64,000 bases of DNA from Pseudomonas lini (GCF_001042905.1 NZ_JYLB01000005.1:62001-126000), one strand, 5' to 3'. Counted from the first letter of the stretch, positions 52,301 to 62,541 are shown. Program-made: numbers and translations. Notes: generated by a model not told the origin, from the sequence alone.

Positions 52301-54295
52301 ATGAGTGCATCGTCCACCCCCGCAAGCGGCCAGGTCCGCATGAATCCGCCGGTGTTTTATTTCGCGGCGACCTTTATTTTGTTGTTCGCCGTCGTGGTCA
52401 TGGCGATACCCGAGCAGGCCGGTGCCTGGCTGTTGCAAGCGCAAAACTGGGCGGCCAATACGGTCGGCTGGTACTACATGCTCGCGATGACGCTGTATCT
52501 GGTCTTCGTGGTGGTCACCGCCTTGTCTGGCTACGGCAAGATCAAGCTCGGTGCCGACCACGACGAGCCCGAATTCAGCTACCTGTCCTGGGCCGGCATG
52601 CTGTTCGCCGCCGGGATCAGCATCACGCTGTTTTTCTTTTGCGTGTTCGAACCGCTGACGCACTTGGCACAACCGCCGCAAGGCGAGGCTGGCACGGCGG
52701 ATGCGGCGCGTCAGGCGATGCAGATTCTGTTTCTGCACTGGGGCCTGCACGGCTGGGGCGTGTTCGCTTTCGTCGGCATGGCGCTGGCCTATTTCGCCTA
52801 TCGCCATAACCTGCCGCTGGCCCTGCGTTCGGCGCTGTACCCGCTGATCGGCAAACGCATCAACGGCCCGATCGGCTACGCGGTGGACGGCTTCGGCATC
52901 ATCGCTACGGTATTCGGCCTCGGCGCCGACATGGGCTTTGGCGTATTGCACCTCAACTCGGGCCTGGACTACCTGTTCGGCATCGCTCACACCCAGTGGA
53001 TTCAGGTCGGCCTGATCACGTTGATGATGGGCGCGGCGATTATCGTCGCGGTGTCCGGCGTCGATAAAGGCGTGCGGGTGATGTCCGACATCAACATGCT
53101 GCTGGCCTGTGCGCTGCTGCTGTTTGTGTTGTTCGCCGGCCCCACCCAGCACTTGCTCAATACGCTGATCCAGAACATCGGCGATTACCTCGGCGCCTTG
53201 CCGATGAAGAGTTTCGACCTCTACGCCTACGACAAACCCAGCGACTGGCTGGGCGGCTGGACGGTGTTCTACTGGGCCTGGTGGATTGCATGGTCGCCGT
53301 TCGTGGGCCTGTTCATCGCACGGATTTCCCGTGGCCGGACCATCCGTGAATTCGTCTTCGGCGTGCTGCTGATCCCGCTCGGTTTCACCCTGGCGTGGAT
53401 GTCGATCTTCGGCAACAGCGCCATCGACCAAGTCCTCAACCACGGCATGAGCGCGCTCGGCATGTCGGCCATCGACAACCCGTCGATGACCCTGTACCTG
53501 CTGCTGGAAACCTATCCGTGGAGCAAAACCGTGATTGCGGTCACGGTGTTCATCAGCTTCGTATTCTTCGTGACCTCCGCCGACTCCGGCACTGTGGTGT
53601 TGTCGACGTTGTCCGCCAAGGGCGGTAACCCGGATGAAGACGGGCCGAAATGGCTGCGAGTGTTCTGGGGCGCGATGACGGCGTTGGTGACCAGCGCGCT
53701 GTTGTTCTCCGGCAGCATCGACGCATTGAAGTCAGCGGTGGTGCTGACCTCGTTGCCGTTCTCGATGATTTTGCTGCTGATGATGTGGGGGCTGCACAAG
53801 GCGTTTTATCTGGAATCGCAGAAGCAGATCGCGCAACTGCATTCTCTGGCGCCAGTGTCTGGAGCACGGCGCGGCGGATGGCGTCAGCGCTTGAGTCAGG
53901 CGGTGCATTTCCCGTCGCGCGATGAGGTCTATCGCTTCCTCGATACCACGGTGCGCCCGGCGATTGAAGAGGTGACGGCAGTGTTCGTCGAGAAGGGCTT
54001 GCACGTGGTCACTCAGCCCGATCCGGCCAATGACAACGTCAGCCTGGAGATCGGTCACGGTGAACTGCATCCGTTCATCTATCAGGTGCAAATGCGCGGC
54101 TACTTCACGCCGTCCTTCGCCCGTGGCGGCATGGGTTCCAAGGAACTCAACAATCGTCGTTATTACCGCGCCGAAGTGCATTTGAGCGAGGGCAGTCAGG
54201 ACTACGATCTGGTGGGCTACACCAAGGAACAGGTCATCAACGACATCCTCGACCAGTACGAACGGCACATGCAGTTTTTGCACCTGGTGCGTTGA
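52301..54295 (+). CDS. betT: BCCT family choline transporter BetT
   Basis: 664 residues, 12 expected membrane helices, then a ~150-residue cytoplasmic C-terminal domain. BCCT signature parts are VFYWAWWIAWSPFVGLFIARISRGRTIREF and SWAGMLFAAGISITLFFF. The long C-terminal tail is typical of osmotically controlled BetT proteins. It takes up choline for glycine betaine synthesis or catabolism. A BetI-type palindrome lies upstream. Confidence 0.92.
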   Translation: MSASSTPASGQVRMNPPVFYFAATFILLFAVVVMAIPEQAGAWLLQAQNWAANTVGWYYMLAMTLYLVFVVVTALSGYGKIKLGADHDEPEFSYLSWAGMLFAAGISITLFFFCVFEPLTHLAQPPQGEAGTADAARQAMQILFLHWGLHGWGVFAFVGMALAYFAYRHNLPLALRSALYPLIGKRINGPIGYAVDGFGIIATVFGLGADMGFGVLHLNSGLDYLFGIAHTQWIQVGLITLMMGAAIIVAVSGVDKGVRVMSDINMLLACALLLFVLFAGPTQHLLNTLIQNIGDYLGALPMKSFDLYAYDKPSDWLGGWTVFYWAWWIAWSPFVGLFIARISRGRTIREFVFGVLLIPLGFTLAWMSIFGNSAIDQVLNHGMSALGMSAIDNPSMTLYLLLETYPWSKTVIAVTVFISFVFFVTSADSGTVVLSTLSAKGGNPDEDGPKWLRVFWGAMTALVTSALLFSGSIDALKSAVVLTSLPFSMILLLMMWGLHKAFYLESQKQIAQLHSLAPVSGARRGGWRQRLSQAVHFPSRDEVYRFLDTTVRPAIEEVTAVFVEKGLHVVTQPDPANDNVSLEIGHGELHPFIYQVQMRGYFTPSFARGGMGSKELNNRRYYRAEVHLSEGSQDYDLVGYTKEQVINDILDQYERHMQFLHLVR

Positions 54296-54319
54296 TTGAG
54301 GAGGGGGGCTGACGTCTGG

Positions 54320-54580
54320 TCAGGCGTCAGTGCTCATCGTCATGAACAACACCAGCGCCGCCACCGGTACGCCGAACACCGCGCTACCCACCACCAGTTC
54401 CGTGCTCAACGGCTGGCCGGCGTTGACCATGCCGACCGCGCCGTTGATCAAGGTCAACGCCAGCCACAGCACGACAAAGCTGTAGGCCAGGGTCTGGCGG
54501 GGGAAACCGATTTTCTCGCCGATGAACAGCATCAGCGCCAGCAGGATCAGGCCGAAGAAGATGATGATTGCCGTGTGCAT
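54320..54580 (-). CDS. Small membrane protein, 86 residues
   Basis: From the ATG at 54580 it encodes three hydrophobic segments (about 3-22, 29-47 and 60-80). I do not recognise a named family. It lies convergent to betT, 24 bases from its stop. Earlier in-frame codons read through a REP doublet and are not credible starts. Confidence 0.7.
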   Translation of the reverse strand: MHTAIIIFFGLILLALMLFIGEKIGFPRQTLAYSFVVLWLALTLINGAVGMVNAGQPLSTELVVGSAVFGVPVAALVLFMTMSTDA

Positions 54581-54623
54581 GGTGGAGTTCCGCCCTTCAG
54601 ATGTGTATTGCCCTTGAGGCCGC

Positions 54624-54716
54624 CTTCGCGGGCAAGCCACGCTCCCACAGGGTTTGTGTCGAACGGTAATTTCCGTGAACCACACGATCCCTGTGGGAGC
54701 GGGCTTGCCCGCGAAG
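54624..54716. repeat. REP doublet, family 2 (copy B flanking betT)
   Basis: TTCGCGGGCAAGCCACGC to GGGCTTGCCCGCGAA; shares nearly its whole ~90 bases with copy A at 51946. Confidence 0.85.
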
Positions 54717-54752
54717 ACGTCCTCATTGCTCAACCCAATACATCGAGCATAG

Positions 54753-54830
54753 TTAAACCAACCCACCATTCACCCGCAGGATTTGCCCATTACCGATGGT
54801 CCGCGGGCAATCTGGCTTGCTTGAGTTCGG
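54753..54830 (-). pseudogene. C-terminal remnant of a short-chain dehydrogenase gene
   Basis: On the minus strand the last 25 codons before a TAA read ..CPRTIGNGQILRVNGGLV, the typical SDR C-terminus (a GQ-hydrophobic-RVNGG-L-V ending). The frame is blocked by a TAG at 54831-54833, and the rest of an SDR gene is absent: hicAB occupies the place. It has no start codon or ribosome binding site. Confidence 0.6.
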
Positions 54831-54920
54831 CTAATATTTATCAGAGTGTGTATCGTGTGTATTAAGGATGTGATCATCACGTAATGTGCTCAGCAGATGC
54901 TGCCCACAAGGACGAAGGTG

Positions 54921-55103
54921 ATGCGAAGTCGGGAAATGATCAGGATGATCGAGGAGAATGGTTGGTATCTGGTGGCCGTGAAAGGTAGCCACCATCAGTA
55001 CAAGCATTCGTGCAAGTCGGGCAGGGTGACGATAAAGCACCCTGATTCGGATCTTCCAAAAGGAACGATCAACAGCATATTGAAACAGGCGGGTCTGAAA
55101 TGA
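54921..55103 (+). CDS. hicA: HicA toxin (mRNA interferase)
   Basis: 60 residues, dsRBD-like fold: SREMIRMIEENGWYLVAVKGSHHQYKH, with the catalytic histidine in GSHHQ, then VTIKHPDSDLPKGTINSILKQAGL. HicA cleaves mRNA and is neutralised by HicB. I choose the ATG at 54921; an ATG at 54897 and a GTG at 54918 are also in frame. It overlaps the longest possible hicB frame but not its likely start. Confidence 0.93.
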   Translation: MRSREMIRMIEENGWYLVAVKGSHHQYKHSCKSGRVTIKHPDSDLPKGTINSILKQAGLK

Positions 55104-55162
55104 GACCCGACATCGGAAACGAGAGCCTCGAAGGGGCCACATCACAGGAAGGACTCATCGAA

Positions 55163-55564
55163 ATGAAATTCCCGGTCGTTCTGCACAAGGATGCCGACTC
55201 AGAATACGGAGTGATTATCCCGGACGTGCCGGGTTGCTTCTCCGCGGGCGCTACTGTGGCGCAGGCATTTGAAAACGTGAAAGAAGCGTTGGCTTTGCAC
55301 TATGAAGGCTTGGTCGCCGATGGAGATCCACTGCCGCAGGTGCGTGAGATTGACGCTCATCTTGATAACCCTGATTACGCTGGCGGTGTATGGGGTGTGG
55401 TCGACTTCGATATCACGCCTTACTTCGGCAAGTCGGTGCGCTTCAATGCCACGCTCCCTGAGCAATTACTTGAACGCATCGACCAGACGGTCAGACGAGA
55501 TCAGCGATACAGCTCAAGATCTGGTTTTTTGGCGGCTGCCGCGTTGCGTGAGTTGTCGGCGTAA
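55163..55564 (+). CDS. hicB: HicB antitoxin
   Basis: 133 residues from the ATG at 55163. The N-terminal HicB fold (FPVVLHKDADSEYGVIIPDVPGCFSAGATVAQAFENVKEAL) is followed by a C-terminal ribbon-helix-helix-like part (RFNATLPEQLLERIDQTVRRDQRYSSRSGFLAAAALREL), which would bind DNA and autoregulate the operon. It is 59 bases after hicA. Confidence 0.93.
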   Translation: MKFPVVLHKDADSEYGVIIPDVPGCFSAGATVAQAFENVKEALALHYEGLVADGDPLPQVREIDAHLDNPDYAGGVWGVVDFDITPYFGKSVRFNATLPEQLLERIDQTVRRDQRYSSRSGFLAAAALRELSA

Positions 55565-55729
55565 ACGTTGGGAGTGGATATCGGCGCTATGCGGTGGGTC
55601 AGATTTAACAATCTGTGAAACGTTTCAGCATTTTCTCGAGCCCCAGGTTTATCGGCGTTTGTCCGGGCGTATGCTGGGCAACTTGCAAAGCAGTCGATAC
55701 CACATTCAAGACAGACAAGAGAGGATTCG

Positions 55730-56767
55730 ATGACCTACACCGCTGCCGAAAATCGCTACGACTCCATCCCTTACCGCCGTGTAGGCCGCAGCGGGTTGGT
55801 GCTGCCGGCACTGTCCCTGGGCTTGTGGCACAACTTCGGCGACAGCACACCAATCGATACCCAGCGTTCGTTGCTGCGCACGGCATTCGATCTGGGCATC
55901 AACCACTTCGACCTGGCCAACAACTACGGCCCGCCGTACGGCAGCGCCGAGATCAACTTCGGTCGTTTGCTGCGTGAAGACTTCAAGCAGTACCGCGACG
56001 AGTTGATCATCTCCAGCAAGGCCGGTTGGGATATGTGGGCCGGCCCTTACGGTCAGGGCGGTGGTTCGCGCAAATACGTGCTGGCCAGCCTCGACCAGAG
56101 CCTGCAACGCCTGGGCTTGGATTACGTAGATATCTTTTACTCTCACCGTTTCGACCCGGACACGCCGCTGGAAGAAACCGCCAGCGCACTGGCCACTGCC
56201 GTGCAGCAGGGCAAGGCGCTGTACATCGGCATCTCGTCCTATTCCGGGGTGAAAACCCGTGAAATCGCCGGGTTGCTGAAGGAGTGGAAAGTGCCGTTGC
56301 TGATTCATCAACCGGCTTACAACCTGCTGAATCGCTGGGTGGAAAAGGACCTGCTAAACACCACCGATGAACTCGGCACCGGCGTGATCGCCTTCACGCC
56401 ATTGGCGCAAGGGCTGTTGACCGACAAGTACCTCAATGGTGTGCCAGCGGATGCGCGGGTTAATCGTCCGGGCGGTGGTTCGTTGCAAGCGTCTCATCTG
56501 TCCGAAGCCAACATCGCCCATGTGCGGGCGCTCAATGAAATCGCCAAGCGCCGTGGTCAGAGCTTGGCGCAGTTGGCGCTGGCCTGGACCCTGCGAGATC
56601 CACGGGTGACCTCGGCGCTGATTGGCGCGAGCCGACCGGAGCAGATCATCGAGAACGTCGGGGCGTTGAAGAACCTGAGTTTTAGCGTAGAGGAGTTGGC
56701 GGAGATTGATCGGTTTGCCCAGGAGGGTGGGGTCAATCTTTGGGAGAAGCCTTCGACGGCTGAGTAA
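55730..56767 (+). CDS. Aldo/keto reductase, YghZ (L-glyceraldehyde-3-phosphate reductase) type
   Basis: 345 residues. YRRVGRSGLVLPALSLGLWHNFGD, the catalytic region FDLANNYGPPYGSAEINFGRLL (Asp and Tyr), IISSKAGWDMWAGPYGQGGGSRKYVLASLDQSLQRLGLDYVDIFYSHR, and VIAFTPLAQGLLTDKYL all match the MgrA/YghZ group (AKR14). Members reduce methylglyoxal or L-GAP. AGAGGA lies before the ATG. Confidence 0.9.
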   Translation: MTYTAAENRYDSIPYRRVGRSGLVLPALSLGLWHNFGDSTPIDTQRSLLRTAFDLGINHFDLANNYGPPYGSAEINFGRLLREDFKQYRDELIISSKAGWDMWAGPYGQGGGSRKYVLASLDQSLQRLGLDYVDIFYSHRFDPDTPLEETASALATAVQQGKALYIGISSYSGVKTREIAGLLKEWKVPLLIHQPAYNLLNRWVEKDLLNTTDELGTGVIAFTPLAQGLLTDKYLNGVPADARVNRPGGGSLQASHLSEANIAHVRALNEIAKRRGQSLAQLALAWTLRDPRVTSALIGASRPEQIIENVGALKNLSFSVEELAEIDRFAQEGGVNLWEKPSTAE

Positions 56768-56776
56768 CTCCGTACT

Positions 56777-56887
56777 GATCGTTCCCACGCTCCGCGTGGG
56801 AACGCAGCCCGGGACGCTCCGCGTCCCATCCAAAGCCGAACGCAGAGCGTCCGTTGAGGCATTCCCACGCGGAGCGTGGGAACGATC
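56777..56887. repeat. Long inverted repeat, family 3
   Basis: GATCGTTCCCACGCTCCGCG to CGCGGAGCGTGGGAACGATC, between convergent aldo/keto reductase and tauD. Confidence 0.85.
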
Positions 56888-56890
56888 GGC

Positions 56891-57733
56891 TCACCGGAAG
56901 AAAGGCACATCCCCCAACACGGTCGCCCGCTGCATCACCCGCCGCGCCGGGCGGTAATCATCCACCGCGTGATGCTGGGTCACGCGGTTGTCCCAGAACG
57001 CGATGTCGTCTTTCTGCCAGCGCCAGCGGATGGTGAACTCCGGCCGTGTGGTGTAGGCGAACAAGAATTTCAGAATCACTTCGCTTTCCGTCTCCGACAG
57101 CTCATTGATCTTCGACGTGAACCCTTCATTGACGAACAATGAGCGGCGCCCGCTTACCGGGTGCGTGCGAATTACCGGGTGCGATAACGGCGGGTTCTTG
57201 CGTCGGGCTTCTTCCCACTGGACCAAGGCTTCTGGTGTATTGCCATAGCGCTCCAGCGGGAACGAGCGGGTGAAATCGTGAGTGGCGGTCAGCCCTTCGA
57301 GCAAGGTTTTCATCGGCGCGGACAGCGCTTCATATGCCGCAATACCACTGGCCCACAGCGTGTCGCCGCCAAACTCCGGCAGCAGTTTGGCGCTGAGCAC
57401 CGCGCCCATGGCCGGGGTCGGCAGGAAGGTCACGTCGGTGTGCCAGATCGCGTTGTCTCGCACGTCGGTGACGGCAGTGTCGAGGATCAGCACTTCCGGC
57501 TGTTCCGGCACGTTCGGGTAGATCGGGTGAATGTGCAGGTCGCCGAAATAGGCGGCGAATCGCGCTTGCTGCTGCGGCTCGATCGGCTGGTCGCGGAAGA
57601 ACAGCACTTGATGCTTAAGCAGCGCCTGCTCGATAGCGTCGTGTTGTTGCAGGTTCAGCGGCTGGCTGATGTCGATACCGCTGATTTGCGCGCCGAGTGC
57701 GGAGCTTAGAGGGACGATGGTCAGGTGGCTCAT
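56891..57733 (-). CDS. tauD: Taurine dioxygenase (2-oxoglutarate-dependent)
   Basis: 280 residues. Fe(II)/2-oxoglutarate enzyme that releases sulfite from taurine. The iron ligands are H98 and D100 in IWHTDVTF, with a late histidine in [13 protein letters not shown]. Its 5' part [15 protein letters not shown] is typical of TauD. It is the last gene of tauABCD, set apart from tauC by about 195 bases holding a REP doublet. ATG at 57733 chosen for family fit. Confidence 0.93.
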   Translation of the reverse strand: MSHLTIVPLSSALGAQISGIDISQPLNLQQHDAIEQALLKHQVLFFRDQPIEPQQQARFAAYFGDLHIHPIYPNVPEQPEVLILDTAVTDVRDNAIWHTDVTFLPTPAMGAVLSAKLLPEFGGDTLWASGIAAYEALSAPMKTLLEGLTATHDFTRSFPLERYGNTPEALVQWEEARRKNPPLSHPVIRTHPVSGRRSLFVNEGFTSKINELSETESEVILKFLFAYTTRPEFTIRWRWQKDDIAFWDNRVTQHHAVDDYRPARRVMQRATVLGDVPFFR

Positions 57734-57789
57734 GGTGTTCTCTTCAATTCTGGGGGCCGTACATGAATTTTGTGAACGACACCGCACCT

Positions 57790-57874
57790 GTAGGAGCTGC
57801 CGAAGGCTGCGATCTTTTGATGTTGAAGAGCAAGATCAAAAGATCGCAGCCTCGTTTCACTCGACAGCTCCTAC
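57790..57874. repeat. REP doublet, family 1, within the tau operon
   Basis: GTAGGAGCTGCCGAAGGC arm and an imperfect inverted arm (CAGCCTCGTTTCACTCGACAG in place of the normal end). Lies between tauC and tauD. Confidence 0.78.
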
Positions 57875-57928
57875 AGGGTTGATCCAAAAAAGGGGGTATC
57901 AAGGCAGTTGCTCCCACATTCAAATGCT

Positions 57929-58762
57929 TCAGTGAGCCTGGCCGTGCCATGGCACCAGTTTGCGTTGTAGCGCACGCAAGCCCATTTCCATGACGAAGGC
58001 GATCAATGCGATCACCAGAATCCCCAACACCACCACATCGGTGACCAGGAATTGCGCGGCCGACTGCACCATGAAGCCCAAACCGCTGGTGGCGGCGATC
58101 AATTCAGCGGCCACCAACGTCGACCAACCCACGCCCAGACCAATCCGCACGCCGGTCAAAATGTCCGGCAAGGCACTGGGCAAAATCACATGCCGAATCA
58201 ACTGCGCCCGAGTCGCGCCCAGCGACTGCGCGGCGCGTAATTTCGCCGGGTCGACCGTGCGTACGCCAGTGGCAGTGGCAATCGCGATCGGCGCGAAGAT
58301 CGCCAGGTAGATCAGCAGCACTTTTGATAACTCACCGATGCCGCACCAGATCACGATCAGCGGCAGATAAGCCAGCGGCGGAATCGGGCGATAGAACTCG
58401 ATCAGCGGATCAAGAATGCCGCGAGCGATGCGGTTGTGGCCGATGGCAATGCCCACCGGCACGGCGGTCAGCACGGCGAAACCAAGGCCCAGGCCAATAC
58501 GGCTGAGGCTCGCGCCCAAGTGCTGCCACAAGGTCGAATCCATGTAGCCGGTGGTCACCAGCAGCCAACCTTTTTGCAGCACGGCGGACGGCGGCGGCAG
58601 GAACAGTGGTTCGATCAAACCAGTGGCCGTGACGGCCCACCAGATTGCCAACAACGCGATCAGGGTCAGCACGCTGATCCAGCGCGTGTTCAAACTGCGA
58701 CGCAGCGGAATTGCCGCCGAGCTCGACTTCACCGTCGCGGCGGGAATTTCATAGGTGCTCAT
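57929..58762 (-). CDS. tauC: Taurine ABC transporter permease TauC
   Basis: 277-residue SsuC/TauC-type permease: [41 protein letters not shown] and the loop [34 protein letters not shown]. It overlaps tauB by four bases. Confidence 0.93.
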   Translation of the reverse strand: MSTYEIPAATVKSSSAAIPLRRSLNTRWISVLTLIALLAIWWAVTATGLIEPLFLPPPSAVLQKGWLLVTTGYMDSTLWQHLGASLSRIGLGLGFAVLTAVPVGIAIGHNRIARGILDPLIEFYRPIPPLAYLPLIVIWCGIGELSKVLLIYLAIFAPIAIATATGVRTVDPAKLRAAQSLGATRAQLIRHVILPSALPDILTGVRIGLGVGWSTLVAAELIAATSGLGFMVQSAAQFLVTDVVVLGILVIALIAFVMEMGLRALQRKLVPWHGQAH

Positions 58763-59553
58763 GCGCGCTCCTGCCGCTGGACGGCACTGCGTTGGGAGAA
58801 CACTTTGGCGAGCACGTGTTCGCGGGTTTCGATAAAGCGTGGATCGGATTTGATTGCCCGCGCAGATTCGCCGGCGGCGTAACGCTGACCGAAGTCCAGG
58901 CTCAGACGCTCGACGATTTGCCCGGGGTTGGGTGCCAGCAGAATCAGATCCGTGGCGAGGAACACCGCTTCTTCAATGTCGTGGGTAATCAGGAACACCG
59001 GTTTGGCGGTGCGCTGCCAGACTTGCAGCAACAGCTCCTGCATCTGTTCGCGGGTGAAGGCATCGAGGGCACCGAAGGGCTCGTCCATCAGCAAAACCCG
59101 AGGGTCTGCTGCGAGGGCGCGAGCGAGGCCGACACGTTGCTTCTGCCCGCCCGAGAGCTGCCAGACTCGGCGGTTTTCGAAACCGGAAAGGTCCACCAGC
59201 GCGAGCATTTCCCGGGCGCGCAGTTCACGTTTTTCCCGCGCAATGCCGGCCAGTTCCAGACCGAAGCCAACGTTGGCCAGCACGTCCTGCCAGGGCAGCA
59301 GGGCGTCGTTCTGGAACACCACGCCGCGCTCGGCACTCGGGCCTTTGACTGGCACGCCGTCAAGGGTGATGCGCCCGGCAGTGGGCTCGACGAAACCGGC
59401 AATCAGGTTCAACAGCGAAGTCTTGCCACTGCCGGACGGGCCGAGGGCGACCAGCAACTGCTGAGGCCCCAGGCTCAGGGAAATATCCGTCAGCACAGGC
59501 TCCGCTGCGCCGGGATACTGTGCGCTGATGCGCTCCAGCTGTAGCAAAGCCAT
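58759..59553 (-). CDS. tauB: Taurine ABC transporter ATP-binding protein TauB
   Basis: 264 residues: Walker [10 protein letters not shown], signature [15 protein letters not shown], Walker [29 protein letters not shown]. 16 bases after tauA. Confidence 0.93.
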   Translation of the reverse strand: MALLQLERISAQYPGAAEPVLTDISLSLGPQQLLVALGPSGSGKTSLLNLIAGFVEPTAGRITLDGVPVKGPSAERGVVFQNDALLPWQDVLANVGFGLELAGIAREKRELRAREMLALVDLSGFENRRVWQLSGGQKQRVGLARALAADPRVLLMDEPFGALDAFTREQMQELLLQVWQRTAKPVFLITHDIEEAVFLATDLILLAPNPGQIVERLSLDFGQRYAAGESARAIKSDPRFIETREHVLAKVFSQRSAVQRQERA

Positions 59554-59569
59554 CGCGGTTAACTCCTGA

Positions 59570-60547
59570 TCAATTGGTGATGTATTTGGCGCTGACGTAC
59601 GGCGCGTAGTCCGGCAGCACGGCCTCGACTTTGCCCTGTTCCTTGAGGAACACCGCGGTGTCGGTGATGGCCTTGGTGGTCGGCGCGCCGAGGGTGATTA
59701 CCTGATCAGCTGCGAGCGGGAAGACGTTGCCTTGCAGCAGCAATGGAATGTCGCTGGCCTTGGCACCGGAAAGCTTCACCAGTTTGTCGACATTGCTTTG
59801 GTTGGCGAGCCAGGCTTTCGGGTCTTTACGGTAGTCGGCGTAGGCATCGAGGGTCACTTTGGCGAACGCGGTGACGATTTCCGGGTGCTTCTCGGCGAAA
59901 TCCTTACGCACGATCCAGGCATCGAAAGTCGGCGCGCCGAACTTGGCCAGTTCGCCCGAGGTGATCAGCACTTTGCCGTTTTCCTTGGCCACACCGAGAG
60001 CCGGGTCCCAGACGTAGGTGGCGTCGATATCACCGCGTTTCCACGCAGCAATGATCGCTGGCGGCGCGAGGTTGAGCACGGTGACTTTCGAGGGGTCGAT
60101 GTTCCAGTGTTTCAGCGCGGCCAGCAGGCTGTAGTGGCCGGTGGAAACGAACGGTACGGCGATTTTCTTGCCGATCAGGTCTTGCGGAGTCTTGATTCCG
60201 GAACCGTCGCGAGCGACCAGCGCTTCGGCGGCACCGATCTGGGTGGCGATGAGGAAGGTTTCCACCGGGACTTTGCGGGTAATTGCCGCGGTCAGGGGGC
60301 TGGAACCGAGGTAGCCGATTTGCACATCGCCGGAAGCGATGGCGGCAATGATGTCGGCGCCGTTGTCGAATTTGCGCCAGTCGATGTTGGCTTTGGTGGC
60401 TTTTTCGTAGGTGCCGTCGGCTTGGGCGACTTTGGCCGGGTCAACGGTGGTCTGGTAGGCGACGGTCACATCTGCCGCCTGAGCCAGGAAACTCGCCGAA
60501 GCCAGAAACGCGGCGGCCAGAAGGCGAAGAGGGGAAGTCAGTTTCAT
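59570..60547 (-). CDS. tauA: Taurine-binding periplasmic protein TauA
   Basis: 325 residues with signal peptide ([16 protein letters not shown]). [51 protein letters not shown] and [10 protein letters not shown] are TauA/SsuA-type motifs. First gene of the tau operon; AGGAG before the ATG. Confidence 0.93.
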   Translation of the reverse strand: MKLTSPLRLLAAAFLASASFLAQAADVTVAYQTTVDPAKVAQADGTYEKATKANIDWRKFDNGADIIAAIASGDVQIGYLGSSPLTAAITRKVPVETFLIATQIGAAEALVARDGSGIKTPQDLIGKKIAVPFVSTGHYSLLAALKHWNIDPSKVTVLNLAPPAIIAAWKRGDIDATYVWDPALGVAKENGKVLITSGELAKFGAPTFDAWIVRKDFAEKHPEIVTAFAKVTLDAYADYRKDPKAWLANQSNVDKLVKLSGAKASDIPLLLQGNVFPLAADQVITLGAPTTKAITDTAVFLKEQGKVEAVLPDYAPYVSAKYITN

Positions 60548-60670
60548 CGGGGAGCTCCTTGTCAGGCGACCGAGAGTCGGCGTGAAAAGGAGACTAAATG
60601 ATATAAGAATCCGAAAATAAATAACTTTTTCGAATTACCTTATGAGCGGAAAATTCTAAGAGAGACCGTT
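60548..60670 (-). promoter_or_regulatory. Promoter region of tauABCD
   Basis: AT-rich at 60598-60655. On the minus strand it contains ATTCTTATA (60610-60602) and AAAGTTATTTATTTTCGG, similar to the other sulfur operons here. Confidence 0.45.
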
Positions 60671-60800
60671 GTGGCGAGGGGGCTTGCCCCCGTTCGGCTG
60701 CGAAGCAGTCGTAATGCAGGCGACGCGGTTTACCCGAAATATTGTGTGTGTCGGTTTTGGGACTGCTCCGCAGTCCAACGGGGGCAAGCCCCCTCGCCAC
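60671..60800. repeat. REP doublet, family 4
   Basis: GTGGCGAGGGGGCTTGCCCCC to GGGGGCAAGCCCCCTCGCCAC, each with a second stem (GGCTGCGAAGCAGTC / GACTGCTCCGCAGTC). Confidence 0.85.
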
Positions 60801-60820
60801 AGGGGGGCTGCTCTGGCAGT

Positions 60821-62404
60821 TTAGTTGCTGATCGCCAGAATACTCGCCTGATACGACCCGACAAACACATCGAAATCGCCAACTTCGTTCTGTTCCAGCT
60901 CCATCTGCTGAGCCAACGACGAACGCGCCAATTCTTCAAATCTAGCCTGTTCTTCGCTTGAAAGCGGCTCGCTACGGAAAAATTCCGCGTGCACCTGACT
61001 CTGACGCAAAGAGAACTGAGCAAAGCTTTCCTTGTGCTCGGCCATCGCTGCCAACACCTGCGCCGATGGCGTCAGGGACGAATCCTTGACCTTGGCCAGT
61101 TGTGCGTCCAGCGCCTTGCTGTGAGCATCGCCGCCATGGCTTTGATCCAGCAATGCCGCTAATGGCGCAATTTTTTCCAGCAATTCGCCGGCCCATTCTT
61201 TCAGGTCTACCGGGTGCCCGTCGCGTTGCAACTGCAGGCCCGGACGACGACCTTCCTTGACCACGCTGAGAAAGTTCGAGGTCGCGTTACCGCAGCTGGT
61301 ACTGGTCAGCAGCGGGCTGTCGTTCAGCGCGCAATACAACAGGAACGCATCAAGGAACCGCGACTCGGTGAGGTCGATGCCCATCGGCAGGAACGGGTTG
61401 ATGTCCAGGCAGCGTACTTCGACGTACTGAATGCCACGGGCCACCAGCGCCTGGATCGGCCGTTCGCCGGTGTAGGTCACGCGTTTCGGGCGGATGTTGG
61501 AGTAGTACTCGTTTTCGATCTGCAGGATGTTGGTGTTGAGCTGAACCCACTCGCCGTCCTGGTGCGTACCGACTTCGACGTACGCCGGATACGGCGTGGC
61601 CACCGCTTTGCGCAGGCTGTCGGTGTAGCTGGTCAGATCGTTGTAGCACGGCGTCAGACCGGCCTGGGCGTTGCTCTGGTAACCCAGGTCGCTCATGCGC
61701 AGGCTGGTGGCGTACGGCAGGTACAACGTGTCCGGGTCCAGCTGTTCCAACTGATGCGAGCGACCGCGCAGGAAACCGGCGTCCAGCGCAGGCGAGGCAC
61801 CGAACAGGTACATCAGCAGCCAGCTGTAGCGACGGAAGTTGCGGATCAGCGCGATGTAGGCCGACGACTGATAGTCGCGGTCGGTGCCGTCAAAGCCCTC
61901 AGCCTCTTTAAGCAGCGGCCAGAGCTTTTCCGGCAGGGAAAAGTTGTAGTGGATCCCGGCGATGCACTGCATGGTCTTGCCGTAACGCAGAGCCAGGCCC
62001 TTGCGATAGACGTACTTGAGCTGACCGATGTTGGAGGTGCCGTAATAAGCGATCGGGATGTCTTCCTCGGCCGGCAACGGGCACGGCATCGATGGACTCC
62101 ACAGGTACTCATTGCCGAGCTTGCTGTAGGCAAACCGGTGAATTTTGTCCAGGCTCGCCAGCGTATCCGCCGGGTCTGGCAGAGCTGGCGTGATGAATTC
62201 CAACAGCGACTCGGAATAGTCAGTGGTGATTTGTTCATTGGTCAGCGCGGAACCCAATGCTTCAGGGTGCGGCGTTTGCGCCAGGCGCCCTTCGCCTGTC
62301 ACGCGCAGGCATTCACGTTCGATGCCGTGAAGGCACTGTTCGAGCAGAGAGAGGTTAGCGCGCTCGCCAAGCAGAGCCAGGCGGCGGTTGAGAAGTTCGC
62401 TCAA
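60821..62404 (-). CDS. gshA: Glutamate-cysteine ligase
   Basis: First enzyme of glutathione synthesis. I choose the TTG at 62404: it has AAGGA seven bases upstream and gives 527 residues starting [15 protein letters not shown], the usual Pseudomonas N-terminus and length. A GTG at 62419 would add five residues. Motifs [43 protein letters not shown] (active-site start), [24 protein letters not shown] and [14 protein letters not shown] match proteobacterial GshA. It sits close to the tau genes but has its own upstream region. Confidence 0.94.
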   Translation of the reverse strand: MSELLNRRLALLGERANLSLLEQCLHGIERECLRVTGEGRLAQTPHPEALGSALTNEQITTDYSESLLEFITPALPDPADTLASLDKIHRFAYSKLGNEYLWSPSMPCPLPAEEDIPIAYYGTSNIGQLKYVYRKGLALRYGKTMQCIAGIHYNFSLPEKLWPLLKEAEGFDGTDRDYQSSAYIALIRNFRRYSWLLMYLFGASPALDAGFLRGRSHQLEQLDPDTLYLPYATSLRMSDLGYQSNAQAGLTPCYNDLTSYTDSLRKAVATPYPAYVEVGTHQDGEWVQLNTNILQIENEYYSNIRPKRVTYTGERPIQALVARGIQYVEVRCLDINPFLPMGIDLTESRFLDAFLLYCALNDSPLLTSTSCGNATSNFLSVVKEGRRPGLQLQRDGHPVDLKEWAGELLEKIAPLAALLDQSHGGDAHSKALDAQLAKVKDSSLTPSAQVLAAMAEHKESFAQFSLRQSQVHAEFFRSEPLSSEEQARFEELARSSLAQQMELEQNEVGDFDVFVGSYQASILAISN

Positions 62405-62541
62405 GTTGGATTCCTTCACGCGTCAGTCGCCCCAATATGGGGGTGGGCAAGACGGTCTACAAGGGTGAAGTTAAAACTGGCGTTTTCGCCTGGTTTTCGG
62501 GCCTGACAGGCCATATGCCGATTATTCAAGAACTGCACGAT

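Noticed and set aside
2957-57874. Possible CRISPR arrays from the many repeats
   Set aside because: The repeats occur as isolated inverted pairs far apart, not as direct repeats with regular spacers, and no cas genes are present.
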